Assembly (NCBI GenBank): GCA_937129345.1
Contig: CAKZMZ010000142.1
Span: 1 to 33,109, forward strand
DNA from: an uncultured Thalassovita sp.
GTDB lineage: Bacteria; Bacteroidota; Bacteroidia; Cytophagales; Flammeovirgaceae
Direction: 5' to 3'
DNA length: 33,109 nt
Part shown: positions 23,637 through 32,068 of the stretch, piece by piece
How the letters are laid out: each line of letters begins with the position of its first letter
Numbering within the stretch: the stretch's first letter is position 1
Program-made: the position numbers and the translations under genes
Notes under the pieces: generated by a model
What the model was told of the DNA's origin: nothing
The model's input: only the letters and a program-made list of their open reading frames with translations
Database searches by the model: none

Positions 23637-24911
23637 TTAGTATCCGCCCCTTAATTTGTAGGTATCGGCTACTTTTGAGATGGCCACCATGTAGGCAGCT
23701 ATCCTAAGTGATACATTGTATTTTTGAGATACCTTAAATACTCTTTCAAAGGCTTCTTTCATAATCCTATCGCTTCGTCGGTTAACGCGCTCCCTAGTCC
23801 ATTTGTAACCCAATCTGTTTTGTACCCATTCAAAGTAAGAAACAGTTACACCACCGGCGTTGGCTAAAATATCAGGAACAACGGTAACGCCATTTTCATA
23901 AATAAGTGGGTCGGCTTTGGCACTCATAGGACCGTTGGCACCTTCTACTATCAATTTTGCCTTGATGTTGTTGGCATTTACCATTGTAACCACATCTTCT
24001 TTAGCGGCAGGTACCAATAAATCTACATCTAGCTCGAGCAGTTCTTCATTGGTGATGAGCTCCCCAGCTTTAAAACCTTCAAGCGTATTGTTGTTTTTAT
24101 CTTTAAAAGCGATGGCTTCTCTGATATTTATTCCGTTTTCATTGATATAGGCGCCCGTATGATCGCTAATGGCCTTTATCTTAACCCCTCTTTCTTCCAA
24201 TAAGCTAGCCGCATTGCTACCTACGTTGCCAAATCCTTGTACTGCACAAGTAGCATGCGATGGATTGATTTTTAGCTTTTCCATGGCTACCAAAGCAGAG
24301 ACCATTACACCGCGGCCTGTAGCTTCTACTCTACCCAAAGAGCCACCCAATACCAAAGGTTTGCCGGTTACTACGGCACTTACCGTTTTACCGTTAGCCT
24401 TAGAGAATTCGTCCATTAGCCAAGCCATTTCGCGTGGGCCAGTGCCCATATCAGGCGCGGGAATATCGGTGTCAGGTCCAAATATCTCGTACATAGAAAC
24501 CGTGTAAGCGCGGGTCAATCTTTCAAGCTCTCCGGTAGACATGGTCCAAGGCTTGCATTTTATTCCACCTTTGGCACCGCCATAAGGAATATCTACCACG
24601 GCACATTTCCAGGTCATCCAAGCGGCCAATGCTTTTACCTCATCTAAGTGTACATCAGGTGCATAGCGCACGCCACCTTTAGAAGGACCCAGCGTGTTAG
24701 AGTGGATTACCCTGTAACCTTCAAAAACCTTTTTGCTGCCATCGTCCATGGTAATGGGCAATGTTACAATGACCTGTTTGGTCGGGCTTTTTAAGACTTC
24801 ATAAGTTTCTTTATCTAATCCTAGTTTTTGTGCGGCAATGTCAAAACGCGACATCATTGATTCAAAAGGATTCTCTTTATCCTTTATGGGGGCGGGTTCT
24901 ATATAAGCCAT
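23637..24911 (-). CDS. gdhA: Glutamate dehydrogenase (NAD(P)-dependent, hexameric type)
   Basis: This 424-residue enzyme interconverts glutamate with 2-oxoglutarate and ammonia. Substrate-binding GPSKGGVRYAPDVHLDEVKA (75-94), K102 (MTWKCAVV), the catalytic K114 in PYGGAKGGIKCKP, and D154 in PAPDMGTG are all present. The Rossmann motif is QGFGNVGSNAA (226-231). The length fits the 420-residue Bacillus/Clostridium/archaeal type rather than the 450-residue E. coli type. The ATG at 24911 (MAYIEPAPIKDKENPFES) was chosen because a TAACTTTG promoter element lies at 24968-24975, inside the longer frame that starts at 24986. Confidence 0.95.
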   Translation of the reverse strand: MAYIEPAPIKDKENPFESMMSRFDIAAQKLGLDKETYEVLKSPTKQVIVTLPITMDDGSKKVFEGYRVIHSNTLGPSKGGVRYAPDVHLDEVKALAAWMTWKCAVVDIPYGGAKGGIKCKPWTMSTGELERLTRAYTVSMYEIFGPDTDIPAPDMGTGPREMAWLMDEFSKANGKTVSAVVTGKPLVLGGSLGRVEATGRGVMVSALVAMEKLKINPSHATCAVQGFGNVGSNAASLLEERGVKIKAISDHTGAYINENGINIREAIAFKDKNNNTLEGFKAGELITNEELLELDVDLLVPAAKEDVVTMVNANNIKAKLIVEGANGPMSAKADPLIYENGVTVVPDILANAGGVTVSYFEWVQNRLGYKWTRERVNRRSDRIMKEAFERVFKVSQKYNVSLRIAAYMVAISKVADTYKLRGGY

Positions 24912-25210
24912 ATCTTGTTGTTTGGATAAGGTTGTGTTTGAGTATGTGTTTATGTTTCTTAACGGGGCAAAGTTATCAATTTGCACATTCTTAGTATGAA
25001 AGCTCCATAGCTTTTTTTTGTTTTTTATTTATTGATGAAATATGGATAATGCCTAGTGCATAAATATTAAAGCACAATGGTTGAATCATAAATTGAATAC
25101 ACGGATTTAAGGTTTCTTTGAGATCTGAAAATCACCAAATATACATTTACAATTCAATGATTTTGGAATAATTAGCTGCCTCCCCACCGCATTAAACTAT
25201 AGGCTATATT
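24912..25210. other. Intergenic region upstream of gdhA
   Basis: Apart from the gdhA promoter element, I see only AT-rich DNA and a T run at about 25012-25035. No ORF or repeat was found. Confidence 0.4.
24968..24975 (-). promoter_or_regulatory. -7 promoter element of gdhA
   Basis: The minus strand reads TAACTTTG, an exact TAnnTTTG match 56 bp upstream of the ATG at 24911. It decides against the longer open frame. Confidence 0.6.
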
Positions 25211-25229
25211 CTTGATTTAATGTATCAAG
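25211..25229 (-). terminator. Possible weak terminator of the symporter gene
   Basis: cttgat (25211-25216) and atcaag (25224-25229) form a 6-bp stem just after the stop codon. There is no T run, so it may not terminate. Confidence 0.3.
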
Positions 25230-25232
25230 TAT

Positions 25233-26693
25233 TTAGCTTTTTCTTGAAATCAGCAGCCCCAAAAAGGTAATGGCGCCATTTACCATTAAAATTTCGAACC
25301 CAAACTGATAGCCTCCCAATAACTCTACCGAATACAAATTGAGTAGATAGGATAGAATAGGAGAGACTATACATATATAAGGTATCCAGCCATCATTGGC
25401 CTTTATTTTGGTGAATAGGCCAAAAGCAAAAAGCCCGAGCAATGGACCATAAGTGTAACCCGCCGCCTTAAAAACAGAGTTGATTACGCTGTCGTCATTA
25501 ATGTATTTAAAGCTAATGATCGCCAAGACCATAATGATAGAAAACATAATGTGTATGCGTATACGAAGACTTTTTTGCTGTTCTCTCGGTCTGTTTTCTA
25601 TATCTAAAAAATCTACACAAAAGGCAGTGGTTAACGAGGTGAGGGAAGAGTCTGCGCTAGAATAGGCTGCAGCGGTAATTCCCAATAAAAATACCACCCC
25701 GGCAAAGATGGTAAAATGACCTATGGCCAAGCTAGGAAACACCTTGTCGGTAGAAAGGAACTTGCCCGTTTCTGCATCTACAGGAAAAGTAATGCCTTTT
25801 TCGGTGGCGTAAACATACAGCATTACGCCCAAACCTAAGAAAAGCAGATTTACAAAAATTAGTGAACTGCTGAACCAAAGTACATTTTTCTGCCCTTCCT
25901 TTAAATTTTTGCAAGTAAGGTTTTTTTGCATCATGTTTTGGTCTAGACCGGTCATTACAATGGCGATAAAAGCACCCGAAAAGAATTGCTTAAAAAAATT
26001 GGTGCCTGCTTGCCAATCCCAAACAAAAATCTGTGAATATTCATGCGCTTGAATGATCTGTACAATTTCGCCAGCTCCTAGATTAAGTTCTTTAGAAATG
26101 ATGTAAATACTCACTACTACAGCAAGAAGCATAAAAAATGTTTGCAAAGAATCAGTCCAAACAATGGTTTTGATACCGCCTTTATAAGTGTAAATCCAAA
26201 TGAGTACAATGGTGACCATGACCGATACCTCAAAGGGTATTCCGTAGGTATCGAAAAAGGCCAGTTGCAATACGCCTGCCACCAAGAATAGCCTAAAAGA
26301 AGCGCCCACGGTTTGGGAAAGCAGGAAAAAAGCAGAGCCCGTTTTATAAGCATTAAGGCCAAACCGCTGTTTTAAAAAGCTATAAATAGAGATAAGATTG
26401 AGGCGATAGTACAGCGGCATTAACACAAAAGCGATGACCCAATAGCCGGGCAAATACCCTAACACTACTTGAAAATAAGCCCATTGACTATTGCCCACTT
26501 CACCGGGTACAGAAATAAAAGTGACCCCAGATAGTGAGGCGCCAATCATCCCGAATGCTACTAAATACCAAGGTGACTCTCGATTACCAGTAAAAAAAGT
26601 ATCGTTGGTAGCATGGCGTGAGGTAAACCAAGAAATGACCATTAAAAGGATGAAGTAGCCAAAAATAACGGTAAAGACGATTCCGGGATTCAT
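25233..26693 (-). CDS. Sodium:solute symporter (SSS family), possible amino-sugar transporter
   Basis: This 486-residue polytopic inner-membrane protein has about 13 hydrophobic helices. Family landmarks are FGMIGASLSGVTFISVPGEV (helix 2) and the sodium-site segment AAYSSADSSLTSLTTAFCVD (helix 9). FGLFTKIKAND and the DGWIPYICIVSPILSYLLNL helix follow near the C-terminus. It is 178 bp downstream of the namZ-type gene on the same strand, probably in one transcription unit. In Tannerella forsythia the MurNAc transporter MurT is described as a sodium:solute symporter, so transport of a cell-wall sugar is a reasonable guess. No substrate residues can be read. Confidence 0.85.
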   Translation of the reverse strand: MNPGIVFTVIFGYFILLMVISWFTSRHATNDTFFTGNRESPWYLVAFGMIGASLSGVTFISVPGEVGNSQWAYFQVVLGYLPGYWVIAFVLMPLYYRLNLISIYSFLKQRFGLNAYKTGSAFFLLSQTVGASFRLFLVAGVLQLAFFDTYGIPFEVSVMVTIVLIWIYTYKGGIKTIVWTDSLQTFFMLLAVVVSIYIISKELNLGAGEIVQIIQAHEYSQIFVWDWQAGTNFFKQFFSGAFIAIVMTGLDQNMMQKNLTCKNLKEGQKNVLWFSSSLIFVNLLFLGLGVMLYVYATEKGITFPVDAETGKFLSTDKVFPSLAIGHFTIFAGVVFLLGITAAAYSSADSSLTSLTTAFCVDFLDIENRPREQQKSLRIRIHIMFSIIMVLAIISFKYINDDSVINSVFKAAGYTYGPLLGLFAFGLFTKIKANDGWIPYICIVSPILSYLLNLYSVELLGGYQFGFEILMVNGAITFLGLLISRKS

Positions 26694-26871
26694 TTATTTA
26701 ATGGTTAATGTTATATGGTTAGCAAAAAAATAGATAATTAAAACATTGTTTACAGTTTGGGCGATTTCATTTGTAAAGTTGGGACGTTGCAAGGTCGGAA
26801 ATGCCTTTTGTTTTCATCGGCCAGTACAACAAATGTTTATACTCCTCAGCAACATCCACTTACTTTATAAA

Positions 26872-28089
26872 TTACTCAAAATCTGGATAGAGCAAATATT
26901 TTTTGCGCATGCTTTTATAAGCCTGTAAACCGGCTTCCCAGCTTTGATAGATTTCCTCTTTAGATAAGCCTTGTTTGAGTTGTGCTTGTAATGAAGTTGT
27001 GCCAGCTAATCTATTAAAAGCACTGCTTCTGTTGATAAATTGCTCGTGGTTGTTTGCTTTTTGGTAGAAATCCATCACAAACTCTAAAGTAAACTCATGG
27101 TCTAGGGAGGTTTGGCGGAGGTCTATTCCATAACAGGCTTTGTCCTCGTGTTTGGGATGGGTTGATTTGCCTGGCATGCTTACCGGGGTAAATTGAAAAT
27201 CGCCATAGGTGCTGTCAGGATACCCGATTACCTGAAAAGGAAAATCTGTACCTCTGCCTATGCTCATCATCGTGCCTTCAAATAAGCATAAAGAAGGATA
27301 CAACCGAATAGCCGCATCATTAGGTAGATTGGGTGAAGGAGCAATGGGCAAACTATAAGGTGTACTATGGTCGTAATTTTCAACAGTCACCACCTGTAGT
27401 TTACAGGTATCTCCATTGGGTAGCCAACCTTCGCCATTGATCATTTGCGCCAATTCTGCTACAGTTAAACCATGAACAATGGGTATGGGATGTTTTCCTA
27501 CAAAAGATTCTTGATCATCCTCTCTGATAGGTCCTGCCACATAATCTCCATTTGGATTGGGGCGATCCAATACCAGCATTTCTAAGTCTAATTCGGAGCA
27601 AGCTTCCATAATGTAGTGCATTGTGCTGATGTAGGTGTAAAACCGAGTGCCTACATCTTGAATATCAAATATCACCACATCTACGCCTTCTAAGTCTTCA
27701 GCATCAGGTTTTTTCTTAGAACCATAAACTGAGATAACAGGTACGCCTGTTTTGCTATCCACTGAATTGTCTATGGTCGCACCTGCGTCGGCTTCGCCTC
27801 TAAAACCGTGTTCAGGTGCAAAAATAGATTTGACATCTACCCCTTGGCTAAGTAAGGTATCTAATAGATGCACGCCCTCTACAACAGAAGTGTGGTTTAC
27901 AACAAGGGCTACGCCTTTGCCATCTAGCATTGGTAAATATTGGTCAAATCTTGCAGCGCCAGGCAAAGGTTTTTTTGCTTTTGTGCTTGTAATATCACTT
28001 TCTTCTATTTGTTGTTGGCTATCAGATTGTTGAGAATTGCATGATGCAATAAATAAAAAAGCGATGAAGAGGTAGTTTAATTTTCTCAT
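26872..28089 (-). CDS. namZ: NamZ-type exo-N-acetylmuramidase lipoprotein (DUF1343)
   Basis: This 405-residue lipoprotein matches DUF1343, now known as NamZ, which removes terminal MurNAc from peptidoglycan fragments. A signal MRKLNYLFIAFLFIASCNSQ with lipidated C17 is followed by an Asp/Ser-rich linker. The conserved elements are KSIFAPEHGFRGEADAGA with the likely catalytic Glu-His, VISVYGSKKKPDAEDL, VVIFDIQDVGTRFYTYI, LDRPNPNGDYVAGP and FEGTMMSIGRGTDFPFQVIG. It is therefore probably on the periplasmic face of the outer membrane. I chose the ATG at 28089 because the longer frame from 28119 puts ten residues before the signal and crosses the attenuator-like hairpin. Confidence 0.9.
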   Translation of the reverse strand: MRKLNYLFIAFLFIASCNSQQSDSQQQIEESDITSTKAKKPLPGAARFDQYLPMLDGKGVALVVNHTSVVEGVHLLDTLLSQGVDVKSIFAPEHGFRGEADAGATIDNSVDSKTGVPVISVYGSKKKPDAEDLEGVDVVIFDIQDVGTRFYTYISTMHYIMEACSELDLEMLVLDRPNPNGDYVAGPIREDDQESFVGKHPIPIVHGLTVAELAQMINGEGWLPNGDTCKLQVVTVENYDHSTPYSLPIAPSPNLPNDAAIRLYPSLCLFEGTMMSIGRGTDFPFQVIGYPDSTYGDFQFTPVSMPGKSTHPKHEDKACYGIDLRQTSLDHEFTLEFVMDFYQKANNHEQFINRSSAFNRLAGTTSLQAQLKQGLSKEEIYQSWEAGLQAYKSMRKKYLLYPDFE

Positions 28090-28102
28090 AAAAATCAAGG
28101 TC

Positions 28103-28133
28103 AAAAAGTTTCCCCTCAAATTAGATGGGGAAA
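28103..28133 (-). promoter_or_regulatory. Terminator-like hairpin in the namZ leader (candidate attenuator)
   Basis: On the minus strand TTTCCCC and GGGGAAA form a perfect 7-bp stem with an 11-nt loop, followed by CTTTTT. It lies downstream of the TAGCTTTG element (28179-28186) and ends 14 bp before the namZ ATG. Confidence 0.55.
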
Positions 28134-28178
28134 GTCCGTATTAAAAGTTATATGGCTAACTTAGCTTATATAATCGCA

Positions 28179-28186
28179 CAAAGCTA
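28179..28186 (-). promoter_or_regulatory. -7 promoter element of namZ
   Basis: The minus strand reads TAGCTTTG, an exact TAnnTTTG match 90 bp upstream of the namZ ATG. It gives a leader of about 80 nt. Confidence 0.55.
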
Positions 28187-28210
28187 TCATATTTTTAAAC
28201 AAGTTGGATA

Positions 28211-28687
28211 ATGACAGACATGTTGGTAAAACTCTATGAGTTGCCCTCTTATTTAGAAGAAAAGAAAAACCTTGAAAAGCAGGGATTTATGATAAAAAGA
28301 CCCATTGCACCAGAGGCAAGTTTTGTAAGCCAATGGGCAAAAAAACACTTTAGCGAACTATGGGGTAATGAAGTAAACGTGGCTTTCTCCAAACAGCCCG
28401 TTTCTTGTTTTGTAGCACTGAAAGAGAATGAAATCGCTGGTTTTGCTTGTTATGATACCACTACAAGAGGATTTTTTGGCCCAACTGGCGTGCTTGAGAA
28501 ATACAGAGGCCATGGACTTGGTAAAGTTTTACTTTTAATGGCCTTAGAAGCTCTTTGGAACATGGGTTATGCCTATGCCATTATCGGTGGGGCGGGGCCA
28601 ACAGGCTTTTATGAAAAAACGGTCGGCGCTATTTCTATACCAGGCTCAAACCCTGGTATCTACAAAAACTTGATAAAAAAGATTTAA
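28211..28687 (+). CDS. GNAT-family N-acetyltransferase, possibly GlmA-like
   Basis: This 158-residue GNAT has the acetyl-CoA-binding motif A in GPTGVLEKYRGHGLGKVLLL (RGHGLG). Upstream strands are VSCFVALKENEIAGFACYDT and the C-terminal part is AIIGGAGPTGFYEKTVGAIS then IPGSNPGIYKN. That C-terminus resembles glucosamine/glucosaminide acetyltransferases that I recall next to, or fused with, NagZ in Firmicutes cell-wall recycling (Clostridium GlmA). The gene diverges from the namZ-type gene over a 121-bp spacer. Acetyl transfer to a de-N-acetylated cell-wall sugar would fit the neighbours, but the substrate is inference. Its stop is 20 bp from the convergent secreted-protein gene. Confidence 0.8.
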   Translation: MTDMLVKLYELPSYLEEKKNLEKQGFMIKRPIAPEASFVSQWAKKHFSELWGNEVNVAFSKQPVSCFVALKENEIAGFACYDTTTRGFFGPTGVLEKYRGHGLGKVLLLMALEALWNMGYAYAIIGGAGPTGFYEKTVGAISIPGSNPGIYKNLIKKI

Positions 28688-28707
28688 AAAGCAGAAGAAA
28701 ATATTTC

Positions 28708-29982
28708 TTATTCAGAACCGCCACCGCCTGCAATGACTCCTACTACTGCGCCTACTACTAAAATAGGAGCCACCTTTAAAAAGAGAGGTACTTTTCTGGC
28801 TATTCTAAAAGATTTGCTTTCTGCCCTGTTGGAGGGATCTTCAGGATTGTAAATTACAAATTGGTAACCTGTGCCGGCTTTGTACAAATAATCTATTTCC
28901 CAATCGGTATATTCTCTTAGTTGTCCCTGTTCAATAACATCTAGTCTTGTACCTGTATCATCCCAAATCTCAAGTCTGGCTTTTACATCTTCGCTTTTGT
29001 TTTCCCATTCAATTCTGTGTATAAATCCTTTTTTGTAGACGTCGGCAATGTCTTTAAACGCAAAGCTCTTAACTGGCAGGGGTTTGGGTTTTTCTTTTGT
29101 GGAGAAGGTCGCAGACTCTGAAGCAGAAGAAATTCTACCCGTAGAGTCTTCTATAGCAGTGAGGTAAAAATCATAGGCAGTTTCTGCTTCTAAATTAGCG
29201 ATCTCAAATGTGCTATCCCTAGTTTTTCCTACCAACATGCCACCTTCATACAAATTATAAGTAAGCGGATATACATTATTGATTTCAGCGCGCCATTTTA
29301 AGCTAATGGTTGAGTCGGTCTGTATAGGTGAGGAAATATCAGCCTTTAATTCAAGCGGGATGGTAGAAATATCAGGATTGAGTTTATTTTTGTGTATCTC
29401 AGGATTGTAAAAAACGATGCTTACAATGGAGAGTTTCCAACGCTTGCCTATCCTTTCGGCTTTAATGGTTGCGATGCGTTCGGTCTGTCGGTAAGGTCTT
29501 CTTATAATCCTATGCTGACCTCTAAAAAAACTTTTGAAATATACTGTTGAATACGCATAATCCTTTTTGTCTACATCAAAGGTTTCTACATCGGTAAAAC
29601 TTATGGTAGGCTCTACGCTTTTTTCGTAGAATAAATCCAAGTCATTGAGGTATTTTCTTACGGGAGAGTCTTTTGGTTTTTCAGAGTAGGCAAAAAACTC
29701 TGGATTTATATCATCTTCAATAATCACATCGGCATCTACAAAAATCTGATTACCAGATGAAGGATCATAACTGTTCTCTGATATTTCATTTCTTTTATAC
29801 TCGCCAAGTTCTGGGTCGGCTATGGTATTTAGCAAAAGTTCGCACTCCTCTATAAAAGACTCTGATAGGTATTTGATTTCTTGAACATCTCCTTTAGATA
29901 AAGTGTCTGAATTATTGGTTTGTGCAAAAGATAGTTGTGTTGCAAAAAGTATAGATATCAGAAACAGGGTTTGGTTTTTCAC
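28708..29982 (-). CDS. Secreted protein with FnIII and Kre9/Knh1-like domains and C-terminal anchor
   Basis: This 424-residue protein has a signal peptide (LFLISILFATQLSFAQ), then an alpha+beta region (about 30-205). That region ends AYSTVYFKSFFRGQHRIIRR and WKLSIVSIVFYNPEIHKN, a pattern reminiscent of NTF2-like folds. Next is a fibronectin type III-like domain (about 215-297, SISLKWRAEINNVYPLTYNL-type strands, LEAETAYDFYLTAIEDSTGR). Then comes a beta-sandwich like the Ser-Thr-rich Kre9/Knh1 family (about 305-395: HRIEWENKS, ARLEIWDDTG, AGTGYQFVIYNPEDPSNRAE). It closes with a hydrophobic helix (KVAPILVVGAVVGVIAGGGG) and SE. It is 3 bp after the next upstream gene. Function is unknown. Confidence 0.65.
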   Translation of the reverse strand: MKNQTLFLISILFATQLSFAQTNNSDTLSKGDVQEIKYLSESFIEECELLLNTIADPELGEYKRNEISENSYDPSSGNQIFVDADVIIEDDINPEFFAYSEKPKDSPVRKYLNDLDLFYEKSVEPTISFTDVETFDVDKKDYAYSTVYFKSFFRGQHRIIRRPYRQTERIATIKAERIGKRWKLSIVSIVFYNPEIHKNKLNPDISTIPLELKADISSPIQTDSTISLKWRAEINNVYPLTYNLYEGGMLVGKTRDSTFEIANLEAETAYDFYLTAIEDSTGRISSASESATFSTKEKPKPLPVKSFAFKDIADVYKKGFIHRIEWENKSEDVKARLEIWDDTGTRLDVIEQGQLREYTDWEIDYLYKAGTGYQFVIYNPEDPSNRAESKSFRIARKVPLFLKVAPILVVGAVVGVIAGGGGSE

Positions 29983-29985
29983 GGT

Positions 29986-30795
29986 TTACTTCAAATTTAA
30001 GACGCTTTTCTTGTATTCATTTTTCTGATAGTTGTCCATGCGCTCAAGTTTGCCAATGAGCCAACCCGAGTTTTTGCTGTTCCTCTCAAAGTTTTTTACG
30101 GAAAAGGCCCAACCGTCAATCTGTAAAAAATGATACTGTATTCTATCTACTTGCTTGATAGATATTTTTCTGCAAGAAAGTAGGCTCATGAACAAGGTAA
30201 GCTGGTCAGGCTTAAAACCGCTAGAAACGTAATTTTTCATGTTTGAGGTATCCTCAAGTGCGCGGTCCAAAGCTATAAAATTGGTGCCATGGCTGGCAGG
30301 GTTGATCGATTTCGATTTGTCTGAACTTTCAGGTATGTCCAAAAATTGAGCGTCTACTGAGGTAATGACCCATTTTTTAGCTTGGCTTTTCGGGTTTTTC
30401 TCTATGTTCATGATCATGGTCATAGAAAACTCTTCGCCCAAATAATCAACGCTACAATCGAGCTTTGCGTACCAATCTTTGTCATCGAACTTGAGCGTGT
30501 AGTCTCGGTTTATGATTTGCTCGATAAAATTATCCACATCTCTTAGGTTCCAAGACTCGTTTTTTTGGTTAAAAAGAGATTTTAGGATATCCTCTCTTGA
30601 AAGTTCCTCAGTACCATAATTATCTTTTATGTATTGCCTTATTAAAGTGTTTTCAGAATTATTAAAGCGCTCAATGAACTCATCTATTTGCTTAACTTCA
30701 AAAGCAAAATTTTCATCACTAAAATATTGGATTTCATTTTGTGCAGTGGCACACAGAGCTATACATAAATTAACAACTATCAGTATCAGTCTCAT
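29986..30795 (-). CDS. Secreted protein of unknown function (possible NTF2-like pair)
   Basis: This 269-residue protein has a signal peptide (LILIVVNLCIALCATAQ). The first half has IDEFIERFNNSENTLIRQYI, NYTLKFDDKDWYAKLDCSVD-like segments and KKWVITSVDAQFLDIPE, a layout I associate with Bacteroidota periplasmic proteins of NTF2-like fold. The second half repeats a similar order of helix then strands (LTLFMSLLSCRKISIKQVDR, YHFLQIDGWAFSVKNFERNS). A two-domain tandem is therefore possible. The gene ends 3 bp before the FnIII/Kre9-like gene, so the two are surely cotranscribed. No catalytic motif is seen. Confidence 0.6.
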   Translation of the reverse strand: MRLILIVVNLCIALCATAQNEIQYFSDENFAFEVKQIDEFIERFNNSENTLIRQYIKDNYGTEELSREDILKSLFNQKNESWNLRDVDNFIEQIINRDYTLKFDDKDWYAKLDCSVDYLGEEFSMTMIMNIEKNPKSQAKKWVITSVDAQFLDIPESSDKSKSINPASHGTNFIALDRALEDTSNMKNYVSSGFKPDQLTLFMSLLSCRKISIKQVDRIQYHFLQIDGWAFSVKNFERNSKNSGWLIGKLERMDNYQKNEYKKSVLNLK

Positions 30796-30821
30796 CTTCT
30801 AAAAATTAAATAAAATGATAG

Positions 30822-30849
30822 GCAGGAACAGTGCTAGACTGTTCTCTGC
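30822..30849 (-). other. Stem-loop between the first and second secreted-protein genes
   Basis: gcaggaacag (30822-30831) pairs with ctgttc plus ctgc (30839-30844, 30846-30849), ten base pairs with one bulged T and a 7-nt loop. Only short T stretches follow. It may be a partial terminator or a processing site. Confidence 0.5.
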
Positions 30850-30892
30850 GTTGTTGGTTAAGGTGCTCCTAAATACTTTTCTGGATTCTTTT

Positions 30893-32068
30893 CTATTCTG
30901 TTTGTACTACACCAATGTCGCCCAAATACACATCCCATAAAGTTTGTTTCTCGCCAACTACATATTTGTCGTAAGTTTTGAGTATAACCGTCATGTTCTT
31001 TTTGGTAACATCGGTGTAAACCAGCCTGCCGTCAATAAAGCCTTCGAACTTCTGTTGCAAGGTTACAATGCCATAATAATTGCCATCTTCTCCTTTTCTA
31101 ATATTACTCACGTAGCTAATGTCAGACCACGATACTCTAACATCATCATACTTCAAGAGTTTTAGTTTTTCGAAATAAGTTCTGATTTTATATTTTTTTA
31201 CCGTTGTTCTGTTTTTAGAAGATACTTCCATAACCCTGTCCTCATCTATAAAAAGCTTAACGGCAGCGTCAATGGCCTCATTGGCTTTTTGGAATTTCGT
31301 ATTTTTGTTGGCTATCAGCCTTAGATAGTCTTCTAACTCCTTGGTTTTGGCAAGTGACTTTTCTTCAAATTCTTCTTTTCTAACAGCAGGTAAACCTTCT
31401 TCTCCGATAATATTGTCATCTGAAATTTCTACATTGTCAGAAATGACCATATCGTCGCCTGTGCTATTATTGTTGTTATTGTTTACTACAGTAAAATCAG
31501 AACCGGCAATAGAGTTGTCCATTCCATTTATTATATCGCTTGCCTTGAGCAGGGCTTTGGCAACACCTTCTACTGCATCATACATTTGATATTTGCCGTC
31601 TTTGTATAATATAATGGCTAGTTCGCTGGTAAGTACTGAAAGTTGCTTGCCAGTTTGTAAGTCCTTATACTTAACATTTCCCATACTCACTTCTATTACT
31701 TCAGCAGCAATCACACTTCCAGATTTTTTGACTAGTTTATCGATTTTGTTATTTGCAACCGAAGCGTAGCCTACTTTGATCAAATCATTTTCAGCTTCAG
31801 AATAAACATAGTAGATGCCTAAGGGATAAAATGCCAACATAATATCTGACTTAAGGATATTGTAGAAAGTACCGATTCTATCATCCATCTTTTGATATTT
31901 GATAAAATCTGAGCCTATATCCATACTTTTTAGCTTTTGCGGTCTCGAATCCTCAAAGAACAATACAGGGTCTGATTGTGCAAAAAGTTGGCTGCTCACC
32001 ATTAAACAGGTGGCAATAATTGAATATGCAATTTTTTGTATGGAAAACGCCGGAGTTAAACTTCTCAT
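30893..32068 (-). CDS. Secreted protein of unknown function with Asn6 tract
   Basis: This 391-residue protein has a signal peptide (KIAYSIIATCLMVSSQLFAQ). Residues 35-165 form a beta-rich domain (QKLKSMDIGSDFIKYQKMDD, VIAAEVIEVSMGNVKYKDLQ). A low-complexity acidic linker contains six Asn (196-201), written with mixed AAC/AAT codons. The C-terminal 150 residues read like an NTF2-like domain (FQKANEAIDAAVKLFIDEDR, VSWSDISYVSNIRKGEDGNY, YGIVTLQQKFEGFIDGRLVY, WDVYLGDIGVVQTE). It leads a same-strand trio, 97 bp before the next member, with a stem-loop in between. Function is unknown. Confidence 0.6.
   Translation of the reverse strand: MRSLTPAFSIQKIAYSIIATCLMVSSQLFAQSDPVLFFEDSRPQKLKSMDIGSDFIKYQKMDDRIGTFYNILKSDIMLAFYPLGIYYVYSEAENDLIKVGYASVANNKIDKLVKKSGSVIAAEVIEVSMGNVKYKDLQTGKQLSVLTSELAIILYKDGKYQMYDAVEGVAKALLKASDIINGMDNSIAGSDFTVVNNNNNNSTGDDMVISDNVEISDDNIIGEEGLPAVRKEEFEEKSLAKTKELEDYLRLIANKNTKFQKANEAIDAAVKLFIDEDRVMEVSSKNRTTVKKYKIRTYFEKLKLLKYDDVRVSWSDISYVSNIRKGEDGNYYGIVTLQQKFEGFIDGRLVYTDVTKKNMTVILKTYDKYVVGEKQTLWDVYLGDIGVVQTE

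Noticed and set aside
28695-28709. Small A/T stem between the GNAT and the secreted-protein gene
   Set aside because: The stem is six nearly pure A/T pairs with a 3-nt loop and no T run, too weak to call a terminator.
31466-31483. Trinucleotide Asn repeat as a slippage tract
   Set aside because: Codons are mixed AAC and AAT, so the DNA is not a simple repeat and slippage is unlikely.
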